Shown here one piece after another: positions 32,227 to 40,378 of a DNA stretch of 64,000 bases. Source of the stretch: an uncultured Candidatus Poseidoniales archaeon (GTDB lineage Archaea > Thermoplasmatota > Poseidoniia > Poseidoniales > Poseidoniaceae); NCBI GenBank assembly GCA_905181785.1, contig CAJIZC010000021.1, positions 1 through 64,000 of the forward strand, written 5' to 3'. The notes beneath the pieces were generated by a model. The model was not told where the DNA came from and did not search any database. It saw nothing but the letters and a program-made list of their open reading frames with translations. Position numbers and translations under genes: made by a program. Numbering within the stretch: position 1 is the stretch's first letter; each line of letters opens with the position of its first letter.

Positions 32227-33942
32227 ATGTCCGACGATCCACCATTTGCTAAGGGCGACCTAGCTGCCGTTATGGCAGCACACCAACACGTGGCCGACTG
32301 GGTGCGTGATTTCGAGGCACGTTACGGAACTCGTCCAATTTACTACGGTGACCTTGACCGTGGAGCGAAAAAAGAACGACCGCTCAATCTGATTTACCTT
32401 GCCAAGGAACCAATTTTTATTCACATTTACGAACCACCTGCAGACGAAGAAGGAGGCGGCCAAGTCCTGTGGTTTGGTCTTGAACCTCAGTTGACTGAGG
32501 AAGAAGAAAACATTCGCCGAGAATTAACCGAAACCCTCCTCCAAGAAGCACCCGCCGCACCCTCATTCACAACAGACAACGAGTTTGAAAATATCCTACG
32601 ACAGATGGTCGCTCGTTACACCGTTCTCGACACGGAAGTCGGTCTGGCCCCACGGCGCCAAGGGCGCCTCTGGGAGATGCTTGGATTAGAGGATCGACGG
32701 CTTGTCGTCAATCAAGAGCAACGCACACGGTTGGAATACATCGTGATTCGTGACCTGATTCGCAATGGTCCACTTGAACCCCTGCTCTCAGATGAGATGC
32801 TGGAAGATATTCACTCCATTGGTCTGAAGCATGTTCACATGGATCACAAGGTGTTCGGTATGGTGACCTCGAACATCCGGTTCAGAGATCGAGAACTGTT
32901 GTCTCGTTTCCTTCGAGCCATGTCAGAACGTATTGGACGCCCTGTTTCCGACAACAAGCCAATCATCGACGGTGCGCTGCTTGATGGTTCCCGTATCAAC
33001 ATCATTTTCTCTGATGACGTCTCTATGTTAGGACCGTCATTCACCATTCGTAAGTTCGCTGAAGAAACAATTTCCATCACACAACTCATTGCATGGGGCA
33101 CCATTTCATCCCAAGTGGCTGCTTACATTTGGATCTGCCTTGAATACGGCATGTCTGTCCTTGTGTCCGGTGAAACAGCATCCGGGAAAACCACAACGCT
33201 CAATGCAATTCTTCCTTTCATCGATCATAACGTCAAGATTTACTCCGCAGAAGACACACCTGAAGTCAAGGTGCGCCACAAGATTTGGCAACGTCTGGTG
33301 ACCCGTTCTTCAAAGAACGAAGAGTCGCGTGTGGAAATGTTCGATTTACTCAAAGCAGCATTGCGTAGCCGGCCTCGCTACATCATCATCGGTGAAATTC
33401 GTGGTGTTGAAGGGGCGACAGCGTTCCAAGCCATGCAGACCGGTCACCCCGTTATTGCGACCTTCCACGCATCGTCGATTGTCAAGATGATTCAGCGTTT
33501 CACAGGGGACCCGATTAACGTTCCAATTCGTTTCTTCGACAACCTAAACTTTGCAATTTTCCAAGAAGTTGTTGAAGCACCTGGCGGAGGAATCGCTCGG
33601 CGCGTCACTGGTATTGACGAGGTCATTGGATACAACAAACACAGCGATGGTGTGTTGACCCGTGGTATGTTCGAATGGGATCCGGTCAAGGATAAGCATT
33701 ACTTCCGCGGAATGTTCCAAAGCCACTTGCTTGAAAACAAAATTGCCGCAATGGCCGGATTCGCCAACAAGCGAGACATTTACGATGAAATGCTGAAGCG
33801 AGCCGCAGCGCTCCAACGAATGGTGGACCGAGACCTCACTCATTACGATGATGTGTTCGATCTGCTTGGAATCTACTACAACAGCGGATGGGATCACTTC
33901 GATCGCGCCGTCGATTCATGGAAGGGCATCAATCACGAGTGA
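32227..33942 (+). CDS. arlI: Archaellum motor/secretion ATPase ArlI
   Basis: 571 residues, a type II/IV secretion-family ATPase that powers both assembly and rotation of the archaellum. The Walker A motif GETASGKT is at residues 315-322, followed by the Asp box YSAEDTPEVKV and the Walker B strand RYIIIGEIRGVEG. The His box lies in GHPVIATFHASS. The N-terminal ~200 residues form the ArlJ/ArlH-contacting domain. AAGGAGGT lies 7 bases before the ATG, only 14 bases after arlH, and arlJ begins 10 bases after its stop. Confidence 0.96.
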   Translation: MSDDPPFAKGDLAAVMAAHQHVADWVRDFEARYGTRPIYYGDLDRGAKKERPLNLIYLAKEPIFIHIYEPPADEEGGGQVLWFGLEPQLTEEEENIRRELTETLLQEAPAAPSFTTDNEFENILRQMVARYTVLDTEVGLAPRRQGRLWEMLGLEDRRLVVNQEQRTRLEYIVIRDLIRNGPLEPLLSDEMLEDIHSIGLKHVHMDHKVFGMVTSNIRFRDRELLSRFLRAMSERIGRPVSDNKPIIDGALLDGSRINIIFSDDVSMLGPSFTIRKFAEETISITQLIAWGTISSQVAAYIWICLEYGMSVLVSGETASGKTTTLNAILPFIDHNVKIYSAEDTPEVKVRHKIWQRLVTRSSKNEESRVEMFDLLKAALRSRPRYIIIGEIRGVEGATAFQAMQTGHPVIATFHASSIVKMIQRFTGDPINVPIRFFDNLNFAIFQEVVEAPGGGIARRVTGIDEVIGYNKHSDGVLTRGMFEWDPVKDKHYFRGMFQSHLLENKIAAMAGFANKRDIYDEMLKRAAALQRMVDRDLTHYDDVFDLLGIYYNSGWDHFDRAVDSWKGINHE

Positions 33943-33952
33943 GGGATGATGA

Positions 33953-35755
33953 ATGAAGCGAATGTCGATGTGGCAAATCGCTTTGCGGCGTCTTGAAATG
34001 CCCATTTTGAATTTCCTCGCTTACTTTGTGGGCGGTGCCGCTTTTGCCGGTCTATTCTTCGCAGTGGTTCTTATTCTTCTCACGGGTGGTCTATCGGAAG
34101 GCGCTTTGTTTTCAGGGTTCGCCGGAATCCTTCTCATTCTTTTGCTTCCAATCCTCACAGGGGGTGCGGCAATTGCATTCCCCCTTCTTGATGTGCAACG
34201 ATCAGCTACACTGATCGAGAAAGAAATGCACATGTTCATCACCCGGATGGGTATTCTTTCATTGGGCGAAGTAGGGGCTCAGTCCATCTTCGACATTCTC
34301 AAACAAATGAGGGATTATGGAGAATTGGCCAGTGAAGTCCAGCGAATTGAAACCCTTGTCGACAAATGGCACACCTCCCTCCCCGAGGCTTCACGAATTG
34401 TAGCGCAACAAAGCCCGTCCCCTCTATGGGCCGATTTCCTCGACAGGATGGCGTTTTCCATCGAAGCAGGCCAACCGATTGATGAGTTCATGCGCTCGGA
34501 ACAGGAAACAATCGCAGAGCAATATACAACGCTCTACGACACTCGTTTGGAATCAGTTGATATGATGAAGGAGATTTATGTTTCACTTGTGTCTGCGGGT
34601 TTATTCGGACTTGTGATTGCCGGCATCCACCTCGTTTTGTTCGAAGTCGGTTCGGCAGGCGACGCTCCAATCGAAGTGGCCAGTCGCCTCCGTTTTCTTT
34701 TGTTAGCGGGGTTGATGTTTACCATCGTTCAGATTGGTGGCGTCTATTCGTTTAATTCGACGATTCCAGAAGACCCGACCTTTGCACGTGACGAAATGGA
34801 CACTCCGTTTCGAATCAATTTTCTAAGAGCGCTCATTGCTTCCTCGCTGATCTCTGCATTATTACTCGTGGTCACCATCATTGTCATTCTGGCATCTTGG
34901 CGAGAAGTTAGCACTCAATGGGATCGGTATGGTTTGCTTCTTATTGCTGCCCCACTCTCCCCGATGCTCATTCCCGCATTCATGGTCGGGCGTGAAGAGA
35001 GTTCTGTTCTTCGGCGAGACGAAACCTATCCTGATTTTATCCGCGCACTCGGAGGAACTGCACAGGCCCGGTCAGCGGAACCTTCAGCCACCATCAAAGC
35101 CCTACGCGGCATTGATTTTGGGGTCTTGGACAATTCAATCGACCGATTGGAAAAGCGCCTCTCGACCAGAATTAATTCCGACAGAGCTTGGGATTATTTC
35201 ACCGCCGACACAAATTCTGCCGTTATCTCTCGTTACACCCGAATTTACATCGAAGGTTCACAGTCATCAGGTCAACCAGCAGGAACCGCAGAAATGGTCT
35301 CACGCTCGGTCGGAAATCTTCTCTCACTGCGCCGTCGACGGGCTCTCTCTGCCAACACAATGCGCGGGGTCGCTCTGGGTTTGCTTATTGCAACGGTTAC
35401 AAGCCTCAACGTAACGATTGCAATCGTATTGAAATTAGGAGACTCGATCGCTGGCGTCGCCGAAGGTTTTGTTGATACCGATGTCTCTGCGCTGTCACGT
35501 TTTGGTTCTGATTTAGCACTGCCAGTGATGGAAGATGCTTCTGCTGTTGGAGAAAACATTCGAATGTTCAAGGTTATTGTATCGATCCTTGTTTTGTTCC
35601 AAGTCATAGCAGTTTCCTTGATTTCCAACCGTTTGCGCGGCGGAGGGAAAACCACTGCGCTTGGTCAAGCCATACAATTGCTATGGGTTGGCGGAATTAC
35701 ATCGTTCTTGACTTCGGTTGTCTTGGAAAGCGCTTCTGGAATCTTTGGCGTTTGA
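33953..35755 (+). CDS. arlJ: Archaellum membrane platform protein ArlJ
   Basis: 600 residues with multiple membrane helices, for example ILNFLAYFVGGAAFAGLFFAV, VSLVSAGLFGLVIAGIHLVLF, and several in the last third. Two cytoplasmic helical domains of the T2SSF type separate them: one contains LSLGEVGAQSIFDILKQM, the other IRALGGTAQARSAEPSATIK. ArlJ anchors the ArlI ATPase in the membrane and takes part in filament assembly. Position directly after arlI and length (about 550-600 in the family) agree. The ATG at 33953 follows a GGATGATGA site. Confidence 0.93.
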   Translation: MKRMSMWQIALRRLEMPILNFLAYFVGGAAFAGLFFAVVLILLTGGLSEGALFSGFAGILLILLLPILTGGAAIAFPLLDVQRSATLIEKEMHMFITRMGILSLGEVGAQSIFDILKQMRDYGELASEVQRIETLVDKWHTSLPEASRIVAQQSPSPLWADFLDRMAFSIEAGQPIDEFMRSEQETIAEQYTTLYDTRLESVDMMKEIYVSLVSAGLFGLVIAGIHLVLFEVGSAGDAPIEVASRLRFLLLAGLMFTIVQIGGVYSFNSTIPEDPTFARDEMDTPFRINFLRALIASSLISALLLVVTIIVILASWREVSTQWDRYGLLLIAAPLSPMLIPAFMVGREESSVLRRDETYPDFIRALGGTAQARSAEPSATIKALRGIDFGVLDNSIDRLEKRLSTRINSDRAWDYFTADTNSAVISRYTRIYIEGSQSSGQPAGTAEMVSRSVGNLLSLRRRRALSANTMRGVALGLLIATVTSLNVTIAIVLKLGDSIAGVAEGFVDTDVSALSRFGSDLALPVMEDASAVGENIRMFKVIVSILVLFQVIAVSLISNRLRGGGKTTALGQAIQLLWVGGITSFLTSVVLESASGIFGV

Positions 35756-35800
35756 GTTTTCACGAGCGAAGGACAATAACTTGAATGTCGATGGCGGGGC

Positions 35801-36268
35801 ATGCAAGCCATCCCTCCACCCCCCGGCCCAACCGCCCAACCCGTCCCCGTTGTTGCACCTACACCCTCACCAGTTTCTCCCTATCAGCCCGCAAAGGGTT
35901 TTGACAAAGCCAGCCTTTCGTATTCATTTGAACGCTGGTTGATGGTGGGAATTGTTCTCATCCTTGCTGCGGGTCTCTTTTCTGAAGTCGTTGCCATGTG
36001 GGGGCCACCGGATGAACCTGCTGTTGATGCCACGTTGGATGATTTGTCTGAATACCTCGAAGACCTTGATGGATACAACGACCTGGACCGTGTTGTCACT
36101 TCGATTGGGACCATCCTTCAGACCGTTGGGTTGGGACTTATCGGCTATGCTTTGTTGAGGGAATCTCATTCCAGCAAGCATGAGCATACAGCTTTGCGTG
36201 TGACATCGATGATCCTTGGTGTAATCGTGGTGACGAACCTCGCAGCGCGAAGTCTAAACTTGTTCTAA
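35801..36268 (+). CDS. Small three-helix membrane protein closing the archaellum gene run
   Basis: 155 residues. A Pro-rich cytoplasmic or exposed head of ~35 residues (PPPPGPTAQPVPVVAPTPSP) is followed by helices at WLMVGIVLILAAGLFSEVVAM, TILQTVGLGLIGYALL and VTSMILGVIVVTNLAA. An acidic loop (LDDLSEYLEDLDGYNDLD) separates the first two. Not recognised. It follows arlJ by 45 bases on the same strand and ends directly against nth on the other strand, so it is probably the last gene of the run; whether it belongs to the archaellum is unknown. Confidence 0.7.
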   Translation: MQAIPPPPGPTAQPVPVVAPTPSPVSPYQPAKGFDKASLSYSFERWLMVGIVLILAAGLFSEVVAMWGPPDEPAVDATLDDLSEYLEDLDGYNDLDRVVTSIGTILQTVGLGLIGYALLRESHSSKHEHTALRVTSMILGVIVVTNLAARSLNLF

Positions 36269-36919
36269 TCAGCGCCTTGCCTCTTCGGCAATTCGCTTTT
36301 TGGTCGCTGTCCATGAACAGATGGGGCATTGCGTCAGATCGTGGCGCCGTGCGGGGCAGTATTCTCGCCCAAAGAAAATGATTTGCAGATGCAATTTATT
36401 CCACAAATGCTTGGGAAAAAGCGCCTTCAAGTCCTTTTCAGTGCGTTCAACCGTTGTGTCATTAGAAAGGCCCCAGCGCGCAGCAAGGCGGTGGATGTGA
36501 GTGTCGATTGGAAAGGCAGGAATGTCAAACGCTTGCGCCAGAACAACACCAGCCGTTTTGTGCCCTACGCCCGGAAGTGCTTCCAGTGCTTCGAATGTGT
36601 CTGGAATGATTCCTCCATGGCGTTCAACAAGCAGTTCAGAGAGGCGTCGGATGTTTCGAGCTTTGGTTGGAGCTAGGCCAACTTGACGAATGTCGTTCAA
36701 GATTGTTTCAACCGGTAGGTTCGCCATCTTTTGCGGTGTGTTCGCTTTTGCAAAGAGAGCGGGCGTGACTTCGTTGACCTTGAGGTCGGTTGTTTGAGCG
36801 CTCATCAAGACGGCGACAAGAAGTTCGAAGGTGTTCGTGTGGTCGAGCGGGACCGGTGTTTCAGGGTAAAGTTCCTCAAGCATCGAAGCGATGAGATCAG
36901 CCTTTTCACTGCGTTTCAT
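36269..36919 (-). CDS. nth: Endonuclease III, DNA glycosylase/AP lyase
   Basis: 216 residues from the ATG at 36919, which shares ATGA with the stop of the upstream gene. The enzyme removes oxidised pyrimidines and cuts at abasic sites. Visible landmarks: FELLVAVLMSAQTTD, the helix-hairpin-helix LEALPGVGHKTAGVVLAQAF with the catalytic Lys, the catalytic Asp in FPIDTHIHRLA, and the 4Fe-4S cluster cysteines in the end region CPARRHDLTQCPIC. Length is usual. It ends an operon headed by polX, consistent with base-excision repair. It abuts the plus-strand gene ending at 36268. Confidence 0.95.
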   Translation of the reverse strand: MKRSEKADLIASMLEELYPETPVPLDHTNTFELLVAVLMSAQTTDLKVNEVTPALFAKANTPQKMANLPVETILNDIRQVGLAPTKARNIRRLSELLVERHGGIIPDTFEALEALPGVGHKTAGVVLAQAFDIPAFPIDTHIHRLAARWGLSNDTTVERTEKDLKALFPKHLWNKLHLQIIFFGREYCPARRHDLTQCPICSWTATKKRIAEEARR

Positions 36920-37233
36920 TCGTTTCCACCTTTCAATTGAAGCAGTTCTTGAGGTACGGTGTATGTGTAAGTGGCTCCGTTCCCGGTGCAACACACTGCA
37001 TTTCGAATATGGTCGAACTCAAATCCATCAAACAATGCCTCGAGGCCATGCAATGGCATTGACGCGATTACGATTCCGTTGGCGTGGATTGTGAATTGTG
37101 TTTGCACATGGGGGGGCACGGAACGAAAATGAAGCCGTTCGTTGGTAGCGTCAATTTCACCCAATTCGCCAAAAAAAGACTGGAACGCGACCTTGAGTTC
37201 TTGCCACTGTGACAATGCAAAGGACGCTGCCAT
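36916..37233 (-). CDS. Small protein of unknown function between polX and nth
   Basis: About 105 residues from the ATG at 37233; in-frame TTG (37251) and GTG (37278) starts would overlap the upstream gene. It has no membrane helix or signal, and a mixed alpha/beta look with EIDATNERLHFRSVPPHVQ and a Cys-Cys pair (AVCCTGNGATYTYTVP). Not recognised. It overlaps the nth start (ATGA), so it is translationally coupled to nth and belongs to the polX-nth operon. Confidence 0.6.
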   Translation of the reverse strand: MAASFALSQWQELKVAFQSFFGELGEIDATNERLHFRSVPPHVQTQFTIHANGIVIASMPLHGLEALFDGFEFDHIRNAVCCTGNGATYTYTVPQELLQLKGGNE

Positions 37234-37243
37234 CAAAACCGCC

Positions 37244-37498
37244 TCATTCAAGTTCCATTTGGACGGAGTAAGCCTCACCCGTCATCCAACCAAACACGAG
37301 ACCAGACGTCACGGAAAGCAGGGGGATACCGTTGCAGATCAAACTCTCTATTGGCTCGCTTGTTGGCTTGCCAGCAATGTACCATATCAAGAACGCAAGC
37401 AGCAATCCCGGAATAAGCATGGTCGTTCCCATGATGAGTGTACGGAGCAGGCGCATGGACAAAGCAACAGGCCCGGAGTCAAGAAGGTGTGCATTCAA
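37244..37498 (-). CDS. Small two-helix membrane protein in the polX-nth operon
   Basis: 84 residues with two hydrophobic helices (RLLRTLIMGTTMLIPGLLLAF and CNGIPLLSVTSGLVFGW) separated by a short polar turn (GKPTSEPIES). It starts 6 bases after polX ends and is followed closely by the next small gene. Not recognised; the support is its clean membrane-protein composition and its tight fit in the operon. Confidence 0.55.
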   Translation of the reverse strand: MNAHLLDSGPVALSMRLLRTLIMGTTMLIPGLLLAFLIWYIAGKPTSEPIESLICNGIPLLSVTSGLVFGWMTGEAYSVQMELE

Positions 37499-37503
37499 CC
37501 CTT

Positions 37504-39441
37504 TCAGACAAGGCGGCTGGCTAACTCTTCAGCGGGGAGGGTGTTGAGCACATCCCCCTGTTCAAGCCAGCCTTTTCTCGCCGCCATCACGCCGTAACTT
37601 ATGTCGGCCAGACCTCGGACAGAGTGTGCATCTGGATTGATGATAACTGGGACGCCAAGGCCCTTAGCGTGCTTGCACAAGCGCCAATCAAGATCCAACC
37701 GGTAAGGGCTGGCGTTCAGTTCCACCGCCTTCAATCGCCCCTCTTCGTTGTGCTCTGCCATGTGTTCAAGAACAGCGAACAAATCGACTTCATACCCGTC
37801 CCTCCCCTGAAGGATGCGACCGGTAGGATGGCCGAGAACCGTTGTGGCTGGATGATCAATGCAGCGAATCAATTCCTCAGTGTTTTCCAATTCATCCCGC
37901 GCCCGCCATTTGGAAATAGCGTGCACTGAGGCCACGGTGTAATCGAGGGTGGCGAGCACGTCATCGGGGTGGTCGAGTTTTCCTCCAGGTAAAATATCAG
38001 ATTCCACCCCGTGGAACAGACGGAAATCAACCCCTTCTTTGACCCATGCTGCGTTGTAGGATTGAATCGTCGTACCTTGAGCCAGCAAGTCATCAGCGCT
38101 TGCACCATTGGCGATTTTCAACGTCGGTGAATGGTCGGCAATACCCAGCCAATTCCATCCCATCTTGCGGGCTGTTTCAGCCATTTCTTCGAGGCTCGCT
38201 TCGCCGTCAGACAGAGTGGTGTGATTGTGCCACGCCCCTCGAATGTTTGCGCTTGTGATTAAATCAGGGAGGTTTTGAAGTTCTGCGGCCTTGATTTCAC
38301 CGGTGTCTTCGCGCAACTCGGGGGTGACCCAAGGCAAGTCGAGGTGAGCGTAAATTTCAGCCTCATCCACGGCGGGAAGAGAGTATTGAGCCGCAGCCAT
38401 GCCCTTTAGGTCCCCTGCCTTTGCTTCGGGGATCAATCCAAATTCATTGAGCCGCATGCCGCGATCGATGGCGCGTTGACGCATGGCGATGTTGTGTTCT
38501 TTGCTTCCTGTGAAGTAAGCCAAGGTAAACGGAAACACTTCGGGTGGGACTAAACGGACCTGTGCATCGATGGTACCACCGCTTTCGAGTTGTTCATAAT
38601 CATCGCCGCCAATAGCGTCGAGCACATTCGGATCGATGTGACCCACTGTGAAGCCTTCTTCGAAAATGGAAGTGTCCAAAATGAGGCTGATTTTAGAATC
38701 TCCAGCGCCCTTGATATCCGCAATACCGGGGAGGCTGAGAATGGCATTCGCCACGCTTTCATGGTGTTCTGCATCGACGCCAACAACCAGATCGAGGTCG
38801 CCGATTGTTTCCTTTCTCCGCCTGGCACTCCCTGCTAATTGCACCTTGAGCACACCTGGGATTTGACTGATTCTTGCTTCAAAGGCCTCACCGTACATCA
38901 AACCAACGTCGAGCCTTCGGCGCGCTCGGAACCGGGCTAAGAGTTCAATTCCATCGAGCATCCGTGCCTGTGATTTTTCTCCAAACCCCTTCATCGGGGC
39001 AATTTTTCCTGCTTCTGCAGCTTCCTTCAAGGAGGCAACCGAGTCCACGCCAAGTTCTTGATTCATCAGTTTGATTCTCTTTGGGCCTAATCCCGGGATG
39101 CCAAGCATTTCGATCATGCCTTCTGGCGTGGAGGCATGTAGTTCGACCCAGTCGCTTGGCCATAGGCCTTCTGCAATCACTTGAGTCAATGCAGAACCTA
39201 GCCCTTTTCCGATGCCTTTCATTTCCAACAGGCGCCCTGTTGCAACGAGTTCACCGAGGTCTTCAGTCAAGGAACCGAGCATGCGGCTGGCGTTTTGGTA
39301 GGAACGGACCCTGAACACATTGGCACCTTGAAGTTCCAAAAGAACCGCGACTTGATGCAGTGCATTGGCCACTTGGTTGCGGGAAAAATAGGGTGGACCG
39401 CTCGGACGTGCTTTCGGAAGGGAAAAACCGCCGCCTGCCAT
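37504..39441 (-). CDS. polX: Family X DNA polymerase with C-terminal PHP domain
   Basis: 645 residues. The N-terminal helix-hairpin-helix region (NVFRVRSYQNASRML; EMKGIGKGLGSAL; GIPGLGPKRIKLM) binds DNA. The polymerase palm carries the metal site in AGSARRRKETIGDLDLVVG and its fingers/thumb extend to FTLAYFTGSKEHNIAMR. The C-terminal PHP phosphoesterase domain starts at GAWHNHTTLSDGEASLEEM and ends with INPDAHSVRGL. Bacterial/archaeal PolX fills short gaps in base-excision repair, and the PHP domain gives 3'-5' exonuclease activity. Length is standard (~570-650). It leads the operon that ends with nth. Confidence 0.94.
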   Translation of the reverse strand: MAGGGFSLPKARPSGPPYFSRNQVANALHQVAVLLELQGANVFRVRSYQNASRMLGSLTEDLGELVATGRLLEMKGIGKGLGSALTQVIAEGLWPSDWVELHASTPEGMIEMLGIPGLGPKRIKLMNQELGVDSVASLKEAAEAGKIAPMKGFGEKSQARMLDGIELLARFRARRRLDVGLMYGEAFEARISQIPGVLKVQLAGSARRRKETIGDLDLVVGVDAEHHESVANAILSLPGIADIKGAGDSKISLILDTSIFEEGFTVGHIDPNVLDAIGGDDYEQLESGGTIDAQVRLVPPEVFPFTLAYFTGSKEHNIAMRQRAIDRGMRLNEFGLIPEAKAGDLKGMAAAQYSLPAVDEAEIYAHLDLPWVTPELREDTGEIKAAELQNLPDLITSANIRGAWHNHTTLSDGEASLEEMAETARKMGWNWLGIADHSPTLKIANGASADDLLAQGTTIQSYNAAWVKEGVDFRLFHGVESDILPGGKLDHPDDVLATLDYTVASVHAISKWRARDELENTEELIRCIDHPATTVLGHPTGRILQGRDGYEVDLFAVLEHMAEHNEEGRLKAVELNASPYRLDLDWRLCKHAKGLGVPVIINPDAHSVRGLADISYGVMAARKGWLEQGDVLNTLPAEELASRLV

Positions 39442-39535
39442 GGAAGGTCTGTGTCGGCGACACTTGTCAAAGATTGCGCTGTAGCATTGTGGTTTTGGTC
39501 TTCACATTGAAGAACTCCGGGCGCTTCCCTTAGCC

Positions 39536-39865
39536 ATGGTCGACCCCGCCACCATTGAACATCTGGCGGAAGGCTTGTGTGGGATTTCAGCAATCTTATT
39601 CACCTTCATAGCGACTTTTTCCCGCTCCCCGCCGATTGAACGCTTTGTTCAGAACTTGATTGCGGCTTCTTTGATTGCCGCAGCGGGTGTGCTGTGGTGG
39701 CTGTCGTTATCTGGTGGTGAACTGTGGGGCTCGAATTACCTGCCAAAACCGCTGTCCCTGGTTTGTATTGTCATTGCGATTTCAGCTCGAATGAACCTCA
39801 AGGGGGAGAACGTTTCGTTTGGGGCCAATCCACACACGATTGGTAAAGAAAGCGCTGAAGAGTGA
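39536..39865 (+). CDS. Small membrane protein, three helices
   Basis: 109 residues with hydrophobic helices at GLCGISAILFTFIATFS, LIAASLIAAAGVLWWLSL and LSLVCIVIAISARM, and a polar tail. No recognised family. It diverges from polX across about 95 bases and converges head-on with the NFU-type gene whose stop begins at 39866, immediately after its own stop. Confidence 0.6.
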   Translation: MVDPATIEHLAEGLCGISAILFTFIATFSRSPPIERFVQNLIAASLIAAAGVLWWLSLSGGELWGSNYLPKPLSLVCIVIAISARMNLKGENVSFGANPHTIGKESAEE

Positions 39866-40213
39866 TCAAACAATCTCGCCCTGAGGTTGAGGGCCGCCTT
39901 CGTCTTTGTCTTCGTCGCTGGTTGAGTTTTGCAACTGCTCCTTTGCCATTTTCTGGTCGATGAAGGTGCGCATGTATTCTGGAAGTTCGCCGTTGACAAA
40001 AATGACATCGTTGATCGCCTCCAATTTCTTCAGTGAATAGTAGATTTGCATGGCCGTCATTGGGGTCGAGGAACAGCCGTTGCATCCGCCGTCTAAAGAC
40101 AACATGATGTTGCCATCGCTTGTGTCCAGCACGGTCACGACACCATCGTGTTCGTCAAGGATTTCTTGAACCGGTCCAATCTCGGCAAGCACCTCCTCAG
40201 CAGTGATGGTCAT
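39866..40213 (-). CDS. NFU/NifU C-terminal domain iron-sulfur protein
   Basis: 115 residues from the ATG at 40213 (MTITAEEVLAEIGPVQ); an upstream in-frame start at 40258 is less likely. The NFU domain is clear: DEHDGVVTVLDTSDGNIML, then the cluster motif GGCNGCSSTPMTAM whose two Cys bind a bridging Fe-S cluster in the dimer. The C-terminal ~45 residues are acidic and variable. Such proteins carry Fe-S clusters to target enzymes. Candidates needing clusters nearby include nth and the aconitase-X enzyme. Confidence 0.88.
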   Translation of the reverse strand: MTITAEEVLAEIGPVQEILDEHDGVVTVLDTSDGNIMLSLDGGCNGCSSTPMTAMQIYYSLKKLEAINDVIFVNGELPEYMRTFIDQKMAKEQLQNSTSDEDKDEGGPQPQGEIV

Positions 40214-40378
40214 ATTAGCCCCTTGGGTTTCTCCCCTTTCAACGATTGCTTCTTTCAAGTCCTTGTGAGCGATGGCTCGGCGGGTTTAGAACTGTGCGAA
40301 AAAGAGCAGGAGTGACGGTTTTACAAGGGGAACCACTTATGAGGGGTTCTTGGGTCGCCGAGGCACAGGTGTTCTGTT

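Noticed and set aside
36300-36676. Plus-strand frames opposite nth
   Set aside because: Antisense to helix-hairpin-helix and Fe-S motifs of endonuclease III; no start signals.
40318-40352. Imperfect inverted repeat and CTTATGA element before hppA
   Set aside because: Pairing is interrupted and the TATA resemblance is weak, so neither a promoter nor a riboswitch is claimed.
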